A DNA stretch of 64,000 nt from Actinospica acidithermotolerans (GCF_018139625.1 NZ_JAGSOH010000003.1:62001-126000); one strand, 5' to 3'; shown: positions 42,142 through 51,347, numbered from the stretch's first letter. Numbers and translations are program-made. Notes: a model not told the origin generated them from the sequence alone.

Positions 42142-43192
42142 GATCAGGGTTCAGAATCTGCGCAAGTCCTTCGGCGCCTCGACGGTGCTCGACGGGATCG
42201 GGTTCACCGTCCGCGACAAGGAGTTCGTCACCCTTCTCGGTCCCTCCGGCTGCGGAAAGACGACGACGCTGATGTCCATCGCCGGGTTCCAGACCCCGGA
42301 CGAGGGAGTGATCGCGGTCGGCGGCGACGTGTTCGTCGACCGGGCCGCCGGGGTCGATCTGCCCGCGGAGCGCCGCGATCTCGGCATCGTGTTCCAGTCG
42401 TACGCGGTCTGGCCGCACATGACGGTCGCGCAGAACGTCGCCTTCCCGCTGTCGCTGCGCAAGGTGGACAAGCGCACCGCGCGTGGACGCGTCGCGGAAG
42501 TGCTGGAGCTCGTCGAACTCGGCGCGCACGCGGATCGCTACCCGCATCAGCTTTCGGGTGGCCAGCAGCAACGGGTCGCGCTGGCCCGGGCGATCGCCCC
42601 CTCCCCCAGGGTGCTGCTGCTCGACGAGCCCTTCTCGAATCTCGACGCGAAACTGCGCGAGCGTGCTCGGGACCGGCTCAAGCAACTGCAGCTCTCGCTG
42701 GGCCTGACGACCGTGTTCGTCACGCACGACCAGGACGAGGCGCTCGCGATGAGCGACCGGATCCTGGTGATGAACGGAGGGCGGATCCTGCGGGACGGCA
42801 CGCCCGAGGAGGTCTACCGCGAGCCCGGAGCCCGGTTCGTGGCCGAGTTCCTCGGCCAGTGCAACTTCGTCACGGGATCGATCGAAACCGGGCCCGGCGG
42901 CGGGGCTGTCCTGCGAACGCGCGACTTCCCCGACGGCATCGCCATCCGCGCGGACGGCGTGAGTGCGAGCGGCGCGGCGACCGTCGCGGTTCGGCCGCAC
43001 GACATCGAACTCTGCGGACCGGACGGGAACGGGGCCGAAGGAACCGTCGTGGAGAGCGTGTTCCTCGGCGACCACTACCGCTACACCGTCGCGGTCGGCG
43101 GCGCCCGGCTGGAGGTGCACGCAGCGCGGCCCGTCGCGCCGGGCCCCGTCCGGGTGCGGATACCACCGCACTCGGCCGTGCTCGTCGACTGA
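42134..43192 (+). CDS. ABC transporter ATP-binding protein, PotA/FbpC type
   Basis: A 352-residue ATPase. Walker A is GPSGCGKTT, the signature motif is LSGGQQQRVALARAI, Walker B is VLLLDEPFSNLD, and the switch His is in VFVTHDQDEAL. A C-terminal TOBE domain follows (VRPHDIELCGPDG). It energises the fused permease encoded just upstream, forming a complete importer. The start overlaps the permease stop by 8 bases. Confidence 0.93.
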   Translation: MPEIRVQNLRKSFGASTVLDGIGFTVRDKEFVTLLGPSGCGKTTTLMSIAGFQTPDEGVIAVGGDVFVDRAAGVDLPAERRDLGIVFQSYAVWPHMTVAQNVAFPLSLRKVDKRTARGRVAEVLELVELGAHADRYPHQLSGGQQQRVALARAIAPSPRVLLLDEPFSNLDAKLRERARDRLKQLQLSLGLTTVFVTHDQDEALAMSDRILVMNGGRILRDGTPEEVYREPGARFVAEFLGQCNFVTGSIETGPGGGAVLRTRDFPDGIAIRADGVSASGAATVAVRPHDIELCGPDGNGAEGTVVESVFLGDHYRYTVAVGGARLEVHAARPVAPGPVRVRIPPHSAVLVD

Positions 43193-43224
43193 CCCGAACC
43201 ATGAGCGATCTCAGGAGTGACACC

Positions 43225-44613
43225 GTGTCCGATTCCACTTCCCCTCCGCGCAGCGTGGCCGTACTCGTTCCGGCGGGCATGCTCGGCGCCGGCTTCGACC
43301 CGGTCACCGTCGAGCGTGGTCTGCGCCTCGGAGCCGACGTGATCGCGATCGACGCCGGATCCACCGACTCCGGCCCGCACTACCTCGGCGCCGCGGAACC
43401 GAAGACCGCGGACGGCGCCGTCCGCCGCGATCTGCGAATCCTCCTGCACGCGGCGCATGAGGGCGGCATTCCGCTCATCGTCGGCTCGTGCGGAACGAGC
43501 GGCACCGACAGCGGCGTGCAGCGGGTCTCGGGCATCGTCCGCGAGATCTGCGCCCAGGACGGGCTGCGGCTGGCGGTCTCCGAGATCTACAGCGAGCAGA
43601 GCCCCGCGGATCTCATCGCGCGCCTGGACGCCGGGCGGATCCAGCCGCTCGCCCCGCTCGGGCCGCTCGACGCCGCGACCATCGGGAGGTGTTCGCACAT
43701 CGTGGGCATGATGGGCCACGAGCCGATCGCGCACGCGATCGCGGCCGGCGCGCAGGTCGTGCTGGCCGGGCGCGCGACCGACACGGCGCTGGCCGCCGCG
43801 GTGCCGCTGATGCGCGGCATGCCCGCCGGTCCGACCTGGCACGCGGCGAAGGTCGTCGAGTGCGGCGGCCAGTGCACCACGAATCCCCGCGCAGGCGGCG
43901 TTCTCGCGCGTATCGACGAGGACGGGTTCACCATCGAACCGCTCGACCCGGAAGCGGAGTGCACACCGACCTCGGTGGCCGCGCACATGCTGTACGAGAC
44001 CGCGAACCCGTTCACCATGCGCGAACCGGCGGGCACGCTTCAGGTCGGCGACGCCCGCTACACCGCCGTCGACCATCGCACGGTGCGCGTGCAGGGCTCC
44101 CGATTCGAGCCTGCGGATCAGCACACGATCAAGCTCGAAGGTTCCGCCGTCACGGGCTACGAGACGATGTCGTTCGTCGGAATCCGCGACCCGCGCATCC
44201 TCGCCTCGATCGACGAATGGGCCGCTCTGCTGCGCAAGCTGCTCGCCGAGCGGGTCGAGAGCACGCTCGGCCTCGCCGAGTCCGCCTGGCAGGCGGACTT
44301 GCGCCTCTACGGCCATAACGCGATCCTCGACGAGCTCGAGCGCGAGACGACCGCGCCCCGCGAAGTCGGCGTGATGCTTCTGGTCTCCGCGTCGACGCAG
44401 GAGCTGGCCACAGCGATCTCCAAGGTGGCCAACCCGCTTCTGCTCCACCTGCCGCTGCCCGACATGGCCTATCTGCCGAGCCTCGCGTTCGCGTTCTCGC
44501 CGGCGCACATCGACCGCGGAGCCTCGTACGAGTTCGTACTCAACCACGTCGTCGAGGTCGACGATCCCCTCGAGCTGTTCCACATCGACATCGACCTCCC
44601 GGAGGCCTCATGA
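43225..44613 (+). CDS. AtuA-like (acyclic terpene utilisation/DUF1446) family protein
   Basis: A 462-residue protein. VAVLVPAGMLGAGFDPVTVE, then GADVIAIDAGSTDSGPHYLG, then PLIVGSCGTSGTDSGV match the AtuA-like family. This family is found beside hydantoinase- or carboxylase-like subunits in catabolic clusters, and its biochemical role is not settled. The GTG at 43225 has AGGAG seven bases upstream; an in-frame ATG at 43201 is the alternative and lies 9 bases after the ATPase stop. It is followed by the DUF4387 gene with a 4-base overlap. The pairing with DUF4387 is conserved in such clusters. Confidence 0.85.
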   Translation: MSDSTSPPRSVAVLVPAGMLGAGFDPVTVERGLRLGADVIAIDAGSTDSGPHYLGAAEPKTADGAVRRDLRILLHAAHEGGIPLIVGSCGTSGTDSGVQRVSGIVREICAQDGLRLAVSEIYSEQSPADLIARLDAGRIQPLAPLGPLDAATIGRCSHIVGMMGHEPIAHAIAAGAQVVLAGRATDTALAAAVPLMRGMPAGPTWHAAKVVECGGQCTTNPRAGGVLARIDEDGFTIEPLDPEAECTPTSVAAHMLYETANPFTMREPAGTLQVGDARYTAVDHRTVRVQGSRFEPADQHTIKLEGSAVTGYETMSFVGIRDPRILASIDEWAALLRKLLAERVESTLGLAESAWQADLRLYGHNAILDELERETTAPREVGVMLLVSASTQELATAISKVANPLLLHLPLPDMAYLPSLAFAFSPAHIDRGASYEFVLNHVVEVDDPLELFHIDIDLPEAS

Positions 44614-44930
44614 CCGAGCCGACACTCGCGGACCTCGCACTGGAGATCCGCGCCAAGAACGCCGGACCGTTCTGGATGACGATGGAGGCATTCATGGCCG
44701 ACGACGCCGGGTACCGCGCCGCGGAACAGCTCATCACCGCGGACACTGTCGCAGCCCTCTACCACGTCGATGCGGAGGACCTGCAGATCTTCAGGCTTCC
44801 CGAGCTGCGAGTCGTGAAGGTGTCCGTCCCCAGGCCGCTGCCTCAGGGCAGTCTCCGGGACCGGGACATGCACGCAGGGCAGCACCACGTGCCACTCGCC
44901 TCGCTGCGGGTACCCGAAGGGGGGCAGTGA
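44610..44930 (+). CDS. DUF4387 protein (AtuA-associated)
   Basis: A 106-residue protein. LALEIRAKNAGPFWMTMEAF, then AALYHVDAEDLQIFRLPELR match the small DUF4387 family that accompanies, or is fused to, AtuA-like proteins. The function is unknown; it may be a second domain of the AtuA-like enzyme. The ATG overlaps the AtuA stop (ATGA) and its stop overlaps the HyuB start (TGATG), which implies tightly coupled translation. Confidence 0.85.
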   Translation: MTEPTLADLALEIRAKNAGPFWMTMEAFMADDAGYRAAEQLITADTVAALYHVDAEDLQIFRLPELRVVKVSVPRPLPQGSLRDRDMHAGQHHVPLASLRVPEGGQ

Positions 44931-46633
44931 TGGCCGTCGCCGACCAGACGCCCGACGCGGTGGACCTCGAAGTGCGCTGGAGCCGCGTGGCCGCCATCAC
45001 CGACGAGGCTGCGACGACGCTGCTGCGCGCGGCGTTCTCCACCATCATCCGCGAGTCCAACGACTACACCGTGGTGCTGATGGATCCGGCCGGTCGCACC
45101 GTCGCCGAGTCCCGCGCCGGCATCCCCGCGTTCGCCGCGTTGATCGGGACGCTGACCGCCCGGCTGCTGGAAGTCCACCCGGCCGAGACCTGGCACGAGG
45201 GCGACGTGGTGATCACCAACGATCCGTGGATCGCCACCGGGCACCTCCCGGACATCGCGATGATCAGCCCGGTGTTTTACGGCGGCGCGCTGGTGGCTTT
45301 CGCAGGCAGTGCCGCACATGTACCGGACATCGGGGGCACCGCGACACTCGGCGCCACCGACCTCATGGCCGAAGGCCTGTTCATCCCGCCGATCCACCTC
45401 TATCGCGACGGTGCGCGCAACGAAGGAGTCGTCGCGCTGCTGAGGGCGAACGTGCGACTGCCCGTCCAGGTGTGGGGCGACCTCGAAGCCCAGATGGCCG
45501 CACACGAGGTCTGCCGACGCCGGGCCGTCGAATTGCTCGACGACATCTGCGAGCCCGACTTCGGCCCGCTCTCGAACGCGCTGCACGCGATGTCCGACCG
45601 CAGCACCCGTACCGCGATCGCGGCGATCCCAGACGGCGTGTACCGCTCCTCGCTCGACGCCGACGGGGTCGAAGGCCGGCCGACGCATATCGAGTGCGCC
45701 ATCACCGTCGAGGGCGAACACATCGAGATCGACTACGCCGGAAGCTCCCCGCAGGTCGGATTCGCGACGAACTGCACGCTCAACTACACAACCGCGTACT
45801 CGGTCTACCCGCTCAAACTCCTGCTTGACCCGGGATCGCGCACCAACCACGGCTCATACCGGTCCATCACGGTCAAGGCCCCGGAAGGCAGCATTCTGAA
45901 TCCGGTCTTCCCCGCCCCCGTGCTCGCGCGGCACCTGACCGGCCATCTGCTGTCCTGCGCGATCTACCGGGCACTCGCCGACGTCCTTCCGGATCGGGTT
46001 CTGGCGGACAGTGGCGGCGCACCGGCGATGCGCGTCCAGTTCGCCGGACGCGACAAGTCAGGCGCGCCGTTCGCGGCCATCCTGTTCGCCAGCGCCGGAA
46101 TGGGCGCGTGCGCCGGCCACGACGGGCGCTCGACCACCGCGTTCCCGACCAACTCCGGAAGCGGCAGTATCGAGGCACTCGAATCGACTGCTCCGCTCCT
46201 GTTCCGGCGCAAGGAGTTCCGAACCGACTCGGGCGGGGCGGGCACCCGCCGCGGGGGCCTCGGCCAGGACATCGAGATCGTCAACCCAGGCGACACGCCG
46301 CTGCGTGTGGCGCTGCTCGGCGACCGTTCCAGCCACCCCGCGCTCGGAATCGTCGGCGGACTGCCGGGCGCCCCCGCGCACGCCGAATACGACGACGGCA
46401 CCGTCCCGGCGCTCAAGTCCCTCTCGACGCTGGAGCCGGGTTCGGCGATCACGATCTCCTTCGCCGGCGGCGGGGGTTACGGACCGCCGAGCGGACGCGA
46501 TCGCACGGCGATCGCCGAGGACCTGCGCGCCGGCCTGATCACGGGCGCCGCGGCCATCCGCGACTACGGCACCGAAGCCGTCACCGCCGCACGCTGTTCG
46601 ACCGAGAACGAGGATCCAGAGGGTAGGGACTGA
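44930..46633 (+). CDS. Hydantoinase B/oxoprolinase-type subunit (HyuB-like)
   Basis: A 567-residue protein. The N terminus RWSRVAAITDEAATTLLRAA, then STIIRESNDYTVVLMDPAGR, and GDVVITNDPWIATGHLPDIA are HyuB hallmarks. The family works with HyuA subunits in ATP-dependent 5-oxoprolinase, N-methylhydantoinase or acetone-carboxylase-like enzymes. The ATG at 44930 overlaps the DUF4387 stop and its own stop overlaps the HyuA start. A strong GGGGGG-type ribosome-binding site is present. The substrate cannot be read from the sequence. Confidence 0.9.
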   Translation: MAVADQTPDAVDLEVRWSRVAAITDEAATTLLRAAFSTIIRESNDYTVVLMDPAGRTVAESRAGIPAFAALIGTLTARLLEVHPAETWHEGDVVITNDPWIATGHLPDIAMISPVFYGGALVAFAGSAAHVPDIGGTATLGATDLMAEGLFIPPIHLYRDGARNEGVVALLRANVRLPVQVWGDLEAQMAAHEVCRRRAVELLDDICEPDFGPLSNALHAMSDRSTRTAIAAIPDGVYRSSLDADGVEGRPTHIECAITVEGEHIEIDYAGSSPQVGFATNCTLNYTTAYSVYPLKLLLDPGSRTNHGSYRSITVKAPEGSILNPVFPAPVLARHLTGHLLSCAIYRALADVLPDRVLADSGGAPAMRVQFAGRDKSGAPFAAILFASAGMGACAGHDGRSTTAFPTNSGSGSIEALESTAPLLFRRKEFRTDSGGAGTRRGGLGQDIEIVNPGDTPLRVALLGDRSSHPALGIVGGLPGAPAHAEYDDGTVPALKSLSTLEPGSAITISFAGGGGYGPPSGRDRTAIAEDLRAGLITGAAAIRDYGTEAVTAARCSTENEDPEGRD

Positions 46634-48786
46634 TGACCGAGACCATCGCGACCTGCACCATAGGCGTCGACGTCGGCGGCACCTTCACCGACCTCGTCCT
46701 GCACGATGCCGCCCGCGCGACCACCCGGACGGGAAAACTCCTGACCACGCCCCAGGATCCGAGCCGTGCCATCATCGACGGCATTCGCCGCCTGCTCGAC
46801 GAGGCGGGCGTCCCGATCGAACGGGTCGCGGCGATCGTGCACGGCACGACCCTGATCACCAACACGGTGCTGGAGCGCACCGGGGCGAAGGTCGGGCTAA
46901 TCACCACGGAAGGCTTCCGCGACATCCTGGAGATGGGTCGTGAGACGCGCCACGACACCGACGACCTCTACGCGCGGCCCGCGCCCGTGATCGTGCCGCG
47001 CCATCTGCGCATCGGCGTTCCAGAGCGCATCTGCGCCGATGGCACCGAGCTCGTGCCGCTGGACGAGTCCGCGGTCCTCAAAGCGGCTCACGAACTCGTC
47101 GAGGAGCACGGAGTCGAGGCCTTCGCGATCTCGTTCCTGCATTCATACGCCGATCCTTCGCATGAGCGGTTTGCGTACGAGCTCATCCGGTTCGCGTATC
47201 CGAATATGCCGATCAGCCTCTCCTCCGACGTGGCCCCCGAAATCGGCGAGTACGAACGCACCAACACCGCCTGCGTGAACGCCTACGTCCAGCCCGTCGT
47301 CAGCGCGTACCTCGACCGGCTCGAGGAGCGGCTGCACGGGCTGGGGTTCGCCGGAACGCTCACCCTCATGCTCTCCAGCGGCGGGCTGACCACCCTGGAG
47401 CACGCCAAGGCGTTCCCGGTGAAGCTGCTCGAATCCGGGCCGGCCGCGGGAGCCATCGCCGCCGCGCATCTGGCCGAACTAGCCGGCGAGGACCAGGTGA
47501 TCGCCTTCGACATGGGCGGCACCACCGCGAAGATGAGCGTCGTCGAACGCGGACTGCCGCACATCAAGCACGAGTTCGAGGCCGGGCGGCTGGACCGCTT
47601 CAAGCCCGGCTCCGGCCTCCCGCTCAAGCTCGCCGTCGTCGACATGATCGAGATCGGCGCAGGCGGCGGCTCGATCGCGTCCCGCGACGAATTCGGCCTG
47701 CTCAAAGTCGGACCGCGCAGCGCCGGCTCGGAGCCCGGACCGGTCGCCTACGGCCGCGGCGGCACCAGCCCGACCGTCACCGACGCCGATCTGCTCACCG
47801 GGCACCTGGATCCGGACAACTTCCTCGGCGGGGAACTCACGCTGGGGCTGCCCAAGGTGCGCGAGGCGTTCGAGAGGCTCGCCGAGTCGCTCGGCCTCGA
47901 CGCCGAGCGCACCGCGAGCGGAGCGCTGGAGATCGTCACGGAGAACATGGCCGCCGCGACCCGCGTGCACCTGTCCGAAAAAGGGCGCGATCCTCGCGCG
48001 TACGCGCTGATGGCGTTCGGTGGCGCGGGGCCAGTGCACGCCTACACACTGGCGAAAAGTCTCAAGATGTCGCGGCTGATCGTGCCGATGGGCGCGGGCG
48101 TCTTGTCAGCGTACGGATTCCTCGTCGCCGACCCGGCCGTGGAGGACGTGCGCGGCTATGCGACACCCCTGGGCGACGCCGACTGGGCGAAGGTCGGCGA
48201 GCTGTATCGCGAGATGGAATCCCATGCGACGTCGCTGCTGAGCGGGGCAGCCTCGGCGGGGACGGAGATAGCCCGCTCTCGGTCCGTCGACATGCGCTAC
48301 CTCGGACAGGGCTTCGAGATCACCGTACCCATGCCCGGGGGCCGGCTGTCGGCGGCGTCGGCGGGGAGGCTGAGTGAGGAACTGCGGCATCGGTTCACGC
48401 GTGAATACGCTGCTGTGTTCGGCCGCGCGCTTCCCGAGGGCACACCCGAGGTGACCAACTGGCGACTCACCTCCACTGTGCCCAAGGCTGTCCCCTCCCT
48501 GACCGACGCCTCTCACGAGCAGGGCGGAGATTCCGACGACAACGACCGCGGTGCCTGGCGCGGCAAACGCAGCGTGCTGATCTCTGGGTTCGGCATCCGC
48601 GAAGCAGACGTTTACGACCGCCGGGCACTCGCCCCGGGATCCAGTCTGCGTGGCCCGGCGGTCTTCGAGGAGCACGAAACCTCCTGCGCCATCGGCCCGG
48701 ACGCGGTCGCCTTCGTCGACGCACACCGCAACCTGGTCATCGATATCGACTACGCAACGCGCATAGATCAAGGAGTCAACTCATGA
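46633..48786 (+). CDS. Hydantoinase A/oxoprolinase-type ATPase subunit (HyuA-like)
   Basis: A 717-residue protein. The N-terminal actin-like phosphate motif is IGVDVGGTFTDLVLHD, followed by VHGTTLITNTVLERTGAKVG. The second ATPase segment is IAFDMGGTTAKMSVVERG and a C-terminal motif is ALMAFGGAGPVHAYTLAK. It couples ATP hydrolysis to ring opening, amide hydrolysis or carboxylation together with the HyuB subunit upstream. It overlaps both neighbours by a few bases. Confidence 0.92.
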   Translation: MTETIATCTIGVDVGGTFTDLVLHDAARATTRTGKLLTTPQDPSRAIIDGIRRLLDEAGVPIERVAAIVHGTTLITNTVLERTGAKVGLITTEGFRDILEMGRETRHDTDDLYARPAPVIVPRHLRIGVPERICADGTELVPLDESAVLKAAHELVEEHGVEAFAISFLHSYADPSHERFAYELIRFAYPNMPISLSSDVAPEIGEYERTNTACVNAYVQPVVSAYLDRLEERLHGLGFAGTLTLMLSSGGLTTLEHAKAFPVKLLESGPAAGAIAAAHLAELAGEDQVIAFDMGGTTAKMSVVERGLPHIKHEFEAGRLDRFKPGSGLPLKLAVVDMIEIGAGGGSIASRDEFGLLKVGPRSAGSEPGPVAYGRGGTSPTVTDADLLTGHLDPDNFLGGELTLGLPKVREAFERLAESLGLDAERTASGALEIVTENMAAATRVHLSEKGRDPRAYALMAFGGAGPVHAYTLAKSLKMSRLIVPMGAGVLSAYGFLVADPAVEDVRGYATPLGDADWAKVGELYREMESHATSLLSGAASAGTEIARSRSVDMRYLGQGFEITVPMPGGRLSAASAGRLSEELRHRFTREYAAVFGRALPEGTPEVTNWRLTSTVPKAVPSLTDASHEQGGDSDDNDRGAWRGKRSVLISGFGIREADVYDRRALAPGSSLRGPAVFEEHETSCAIGPDAVAFVDAHRNLVIDIDYATRIDQGVNS

Positions 48787-49484
48787 ACGTGGACCTCGAA
48801 CACCTCGCGGCCCTCGCCGAGTGGGACACCCCCGCGCTCAGCAACGCGCTCGACCTGCTTCGGCTGCGCTCGTTCAACGGCGGGTACACCGACGGCTCGA
48901 TCCAGCGGATCACCGGCACCGCCGCCGGCGGATCCGGCGTCGGCGGCCCGCCCATGGTCGGCCGCGCGGTGACCGCACGCATGGTCGCCAGAGACGCGGG
49001 CGACGATGCGATCCCCGTCTCCCAGCTGCATCGGGCGGTCAGCGAGATGGAGGGGCCGGTCGTCGTCGTGGTCGAGGACTGCGACGCTCCGCCCGGTGCG
49101 GGGGCGTTCCTCGGCGAGGTCAACGGCAGCCTGCTGGCCGCCCTCGGCATCGCCGGCGTGGTGACGAACGGCCGGGTGCGCGACGTCGACGTGCTGCGTG
49201 ACCTGCCTTTCGCCGTACACGCCGCAGGCCTGTGCGTCGCCCGGTCGTACATGCGGCTGACCGCAGTGGGCGAGCCCGTCACCGTGGCCGGGATGCGCGT
49301 GAAGCCGGGCGACGTCCTGCACGGCGACGAGCACGGCGTACTGCAGATTCCGGCGGAGGCGCTGCCCGGCATCTTCGAGAAGGCTGAGCTGATCCGCGAG
49401 GACGAGCAGAACGTCGTCGGCTGGTCCAAGTCCACCGACTTCAGCATCCCGAAGCTGCTCGAACTGCGGCGCGTCAAGCACTGA
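48783..49484 (+). CDS. RraA-like/HMG-aldolase-family protein
   Basis: A 233-residue protein. LAEWDTPALSNALDLLRLRS at the N terminus, the metal- and substrate-binding GVVTNGRVRDVDVLRDLPFA, and a C-terminal GDVLHGDEHGVLQIP segment match the RraA/4-hydroxy-4-methyl-2-oxoglutarate aldolase family. In catabolic operons such proteins are usually class II pyruvate aldolases or oxaloacetate decarboxylases rather than RNase E regulators. It is the last gene of the operon, overlapping HyuA by 4 bases and followed by a long hairpin. Confidence 0.88.
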   Translation: MNVDLEHLAALAEWDTPALSNALDLLRLRSFNGGYTDGSIQRITGTAAGGSGVGGPPMVGRAVTARMVARDAGDDAIPVSQLHRAVSEMEGPVVVVVEDCDAPPGAGAFLGEVNGSLLAALGIAGVVTNGRVRDVDVLRDLPFAVHAAGLCVARSYMRLTAVGEPVTVAGMRVKPGDVLHGDEHGVLQIPAEALPGIFEKAELIREDEQNVVGWSKSTDFSIPKLLELRRVKH

Positions 49485-49504
49485 CAGGAGAACGGGGACA
49501 GGCT

Positions 49505-49576
49505 CAGCCGGTGAGTCATCCGTGGCACCGCGTCCGCACTCGCCCCCCCCCCCGGCTGCGGATGGCTCACCGGCTG
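49505..49576. terminator. 18-bp stem with an 11-C run in its loop
   Basis: CAGCCGGTGAGTCATCCG (49505-49522) pairs with 49559-49576 with one T-G wobble. The 36-base loop contains 11 consecutive C (49543-49553). It lies 20 bases after the RraA-like stop and 53 bases before the stop of the convergent secreted-protein gene, so it can end both transcripts. The C run is prone to slippage and base-calling errors. Confidence 0.65.
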
Positions 49577-49628
49577 TGATCTCACATGGCGACTGTATGC
49601 ACGGGCCGCCAGCAAGGACCAGCGGATA

Positions 49629-50285
49629 CTAGTTGCTGCACCATCCGCCTTGGCCGGCTCCGGTGTTCCACCACGAGTTGCTGCCGTTGTAGAAGTTGTG
49701 GGTCCACCCCACGCCGTCGCAGTGGAACGCGCCGTAGTAGATGAACGTCACCGGGGTGGCGTTGTAGTAGATGTCCTGTTCGTTGTTCTGGTCGATCGGG
49801 ATGAACTCGCTGTCCGCCCAGCCGCCGTTTGTGCTTACCGTGTTGGTTTCCAGGTAGCCGAAATGCACGTTGGTGACCGTGTCCTCGATGTATACCGCCG
49901 CAGTGGAGACGACTGCGGCGTTCGCGCTGCTGGTGATGTGCAGCTCGGCGTAAGCCGAGCGGCAGGAGGAGAAGTAGCCCAGATACAGGTACCCGATGTC
50001 ATCGCCGTTTTCGGCCTTGAGGTCCAGCGCAGGCGTCACGCCTACCGGATTGACGCATCTCGTGGCCTGTGCCGACACGCCGTGCGTACCCTTGTTCAGA
50101 CGCGTGAGAGCCGCGATATCGGCGGCCGTCGGGACGTAGTTGGCGCGTCTGGGAGTTGCGGAGGCGACAGCCTTCGTATGTGCGGTGGTGGGCGCTCCGG
50201 TCGTGGAAGCGGCGGAGCTTGTCGCGCCGAGCGCGCCTAACGCGAGCGCAGCTCCGACGACTGCGAGACTCTTCGATCCCTGCAT
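49629..50285 (-). CDS. Secreted protein of unknown function
   Basis: A 218-residue protein with a Sec signal peptide (KSLAVVGAALALGALGATSS, cleavage near residues 24-26). The mature part has an Ala/Thr-rich spacer and then a Cys-, Tyr- and Asn-rich beta domain (DIGYLYLGYFSSCRSAYAEL; IPIDQNNEQDIYY), ending in Trp/Gly-rich NSWWNTGAGQGGWCSN. Four cysteines suggest two disulphides. I do not recognise the family. A 15-bp palindrome at 50379-50393 lies about 95 bases upstream of the start. Confidence 0.75.
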   Translation of the reverse strand: MQGSKSLAVVGAALALGALGATSSAASTTGAPTTAHTKAVASATPRRANYVPTAADIAALTRLNKGTHGVSAQATRCVNPVGVTPALDLKAENGDDIGYLYLGYFSSCRSAYAELHITSSANAAVVSTAAVYIEDTVTNVHFGYLETNTVSTNGGWADSEFIPIDQNNEQDIYYNATPVTFIYYGAFHCDGVGWTHNFYNGSNSWWNTGAGQGGWCSN

Positions 50286-50378
50286 CGTGGATTCTCCCCC
50301 TGATCTGGGAAACGGTGTGGTGCCGCCGGCCCCCGCCGGCGCCTTACCAATCCCTTGCGCCGCGTAGTTGCCGAGCCA

Positions 50379-50393
50379 CTGACACCGTGTCAG
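50379..50393. promoter_or_regulatory. Perfect palindrome upstream of the secreted-protein gene
   Basis: CTGACAC-C-GTGTCAG lies 94 bases upstream of the secreted-protein start (50285, minus strand) and 46 bases beyond the stop of the oxygenase-like gene. It is probably a regulator-binding site, though the regulator is unknown. Confidence 0.4.
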
Positions 50394-50438
50394 CCCGATG
50401 TAGCATCCGCGTAGCGGACGTGTAGCGCGCCCGCGAGC

Positions 50439-51347
50439 TCACCCCTCGCGCGTCGCCGTCGTGGTATCGAGGGGTTCGTGGGAGGCGAGTACCCAGCGTG
50501 TGGCGCGCATCAGCGCGTGGCCCGCGACCGGTACCGCGGTCGCTTCGCTGATCGGGAGGTAGGGCAGGCGCAGTGGCCAGCGTGTCCAGCGGGGCAGGCT
50601 GCCGACCGCGGCCGCGGCGATGACGCCGTAGGGGGCGCGGGCCGGGAGCGGGAGCGGCGGATTGAGCAGCAGGAAGCGGGCCGCCGCGCGGGCCTGCGGG
50701 GTTCCGGCCAGCTCGGGCCGGTAGGCCTCGATCCGCTCGGCGAGCTGCGCGGTGGTGACCGGAGGATCGATGACCCCGAGCGCTTCGGCGACCACGGCGG
50801 CATCGGCCACGTAGCCGTCGGCTTCCTGATCGGTCAGCGGAGCGGCGCCGTAGCGTTGGTGGCAGCGCAGGAAGCTGTCGACCTCGGCCACGTGGACCCA
50901 GGCGAGCAGATGCGGGTCGTCCGCGCGGTAGGTGCGTCCATCGGGTGCGGCGCCGTGCACACGGGTGTGAACGGCCTTCACCGCGTCGACCGCACGCTGC
51001 GCGTCCTCGGCCGAGCCGTAGGTGGTGATGGCCAGGAACGCGCCGGTCCGCTGGAGCCTGCCCCACGGGTCGGCCCGGTATCCGGAATGCTCGGTGACCG
51101 CCGCGATCGCGAGCGGGTGCAGCGACTGCAGCAACAGGGCGCGCAGTCCCCCGACGAACATGGCCGCGTCGCCGTGCACGCGTCTGATCGGACGGTCCGG
51201 CCCGAACCAGCCGGAGCGCGCCCGCACGATCCTTTGGCGCACCGCGGGTCCCCCCGGACCGGCGATGCGGGCGGCCAGCATTCCCGCGAGCGAGCGGCGT
51301 AGAGCCTCGACTGGATCCGCCGAGCGTTCTTGGCTCGTAAGCGGCAT
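50439..51347 (-). CDS. MpaB/DUF2236-family oxygenase-like protein
   Basis: A 302-residue protein. RIRRVHGDAAMFVGGLRALL, then QSLHPLAIAAVTEHSGYRAD, then LAWVHVAEVDSFLRCHQRYG match the DUF2236 family, which includes the MpaB oxygenase and the haem-dependent latex-clearing protein. Conserved Arg/His residues in these segments are the expected haem-pocket residues. Its role here is unknown. It appears monocistronic. Confidence 0.85.
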   Translation of the reverse strand: MPLTSQERSADPVEALRRSLAGMLAARIAGPGGPAVRQRIVRARSGWFGPDRPIRRVHGDAAMFVGGLRALLLQSLHPLAIAAVTEHSGYRADPWGRLQRTGAFLAITTYGSAEDAQRAVDAVKAVHTRVHGAAPDGRTYRADDPHLLAWVHVAEVDSFLRCHQRYGAAPLTDQEADGYVADAAVVAEALGVIDPPVTTAQLAERIEAYRPELAGTPQARAAARFLLLNPPLPLPARAPYGVIAAAAVGSLPRWTRWPLRLPYLPISEATAVPVAGHALMRATRWVLASHEPLDTTTATREG

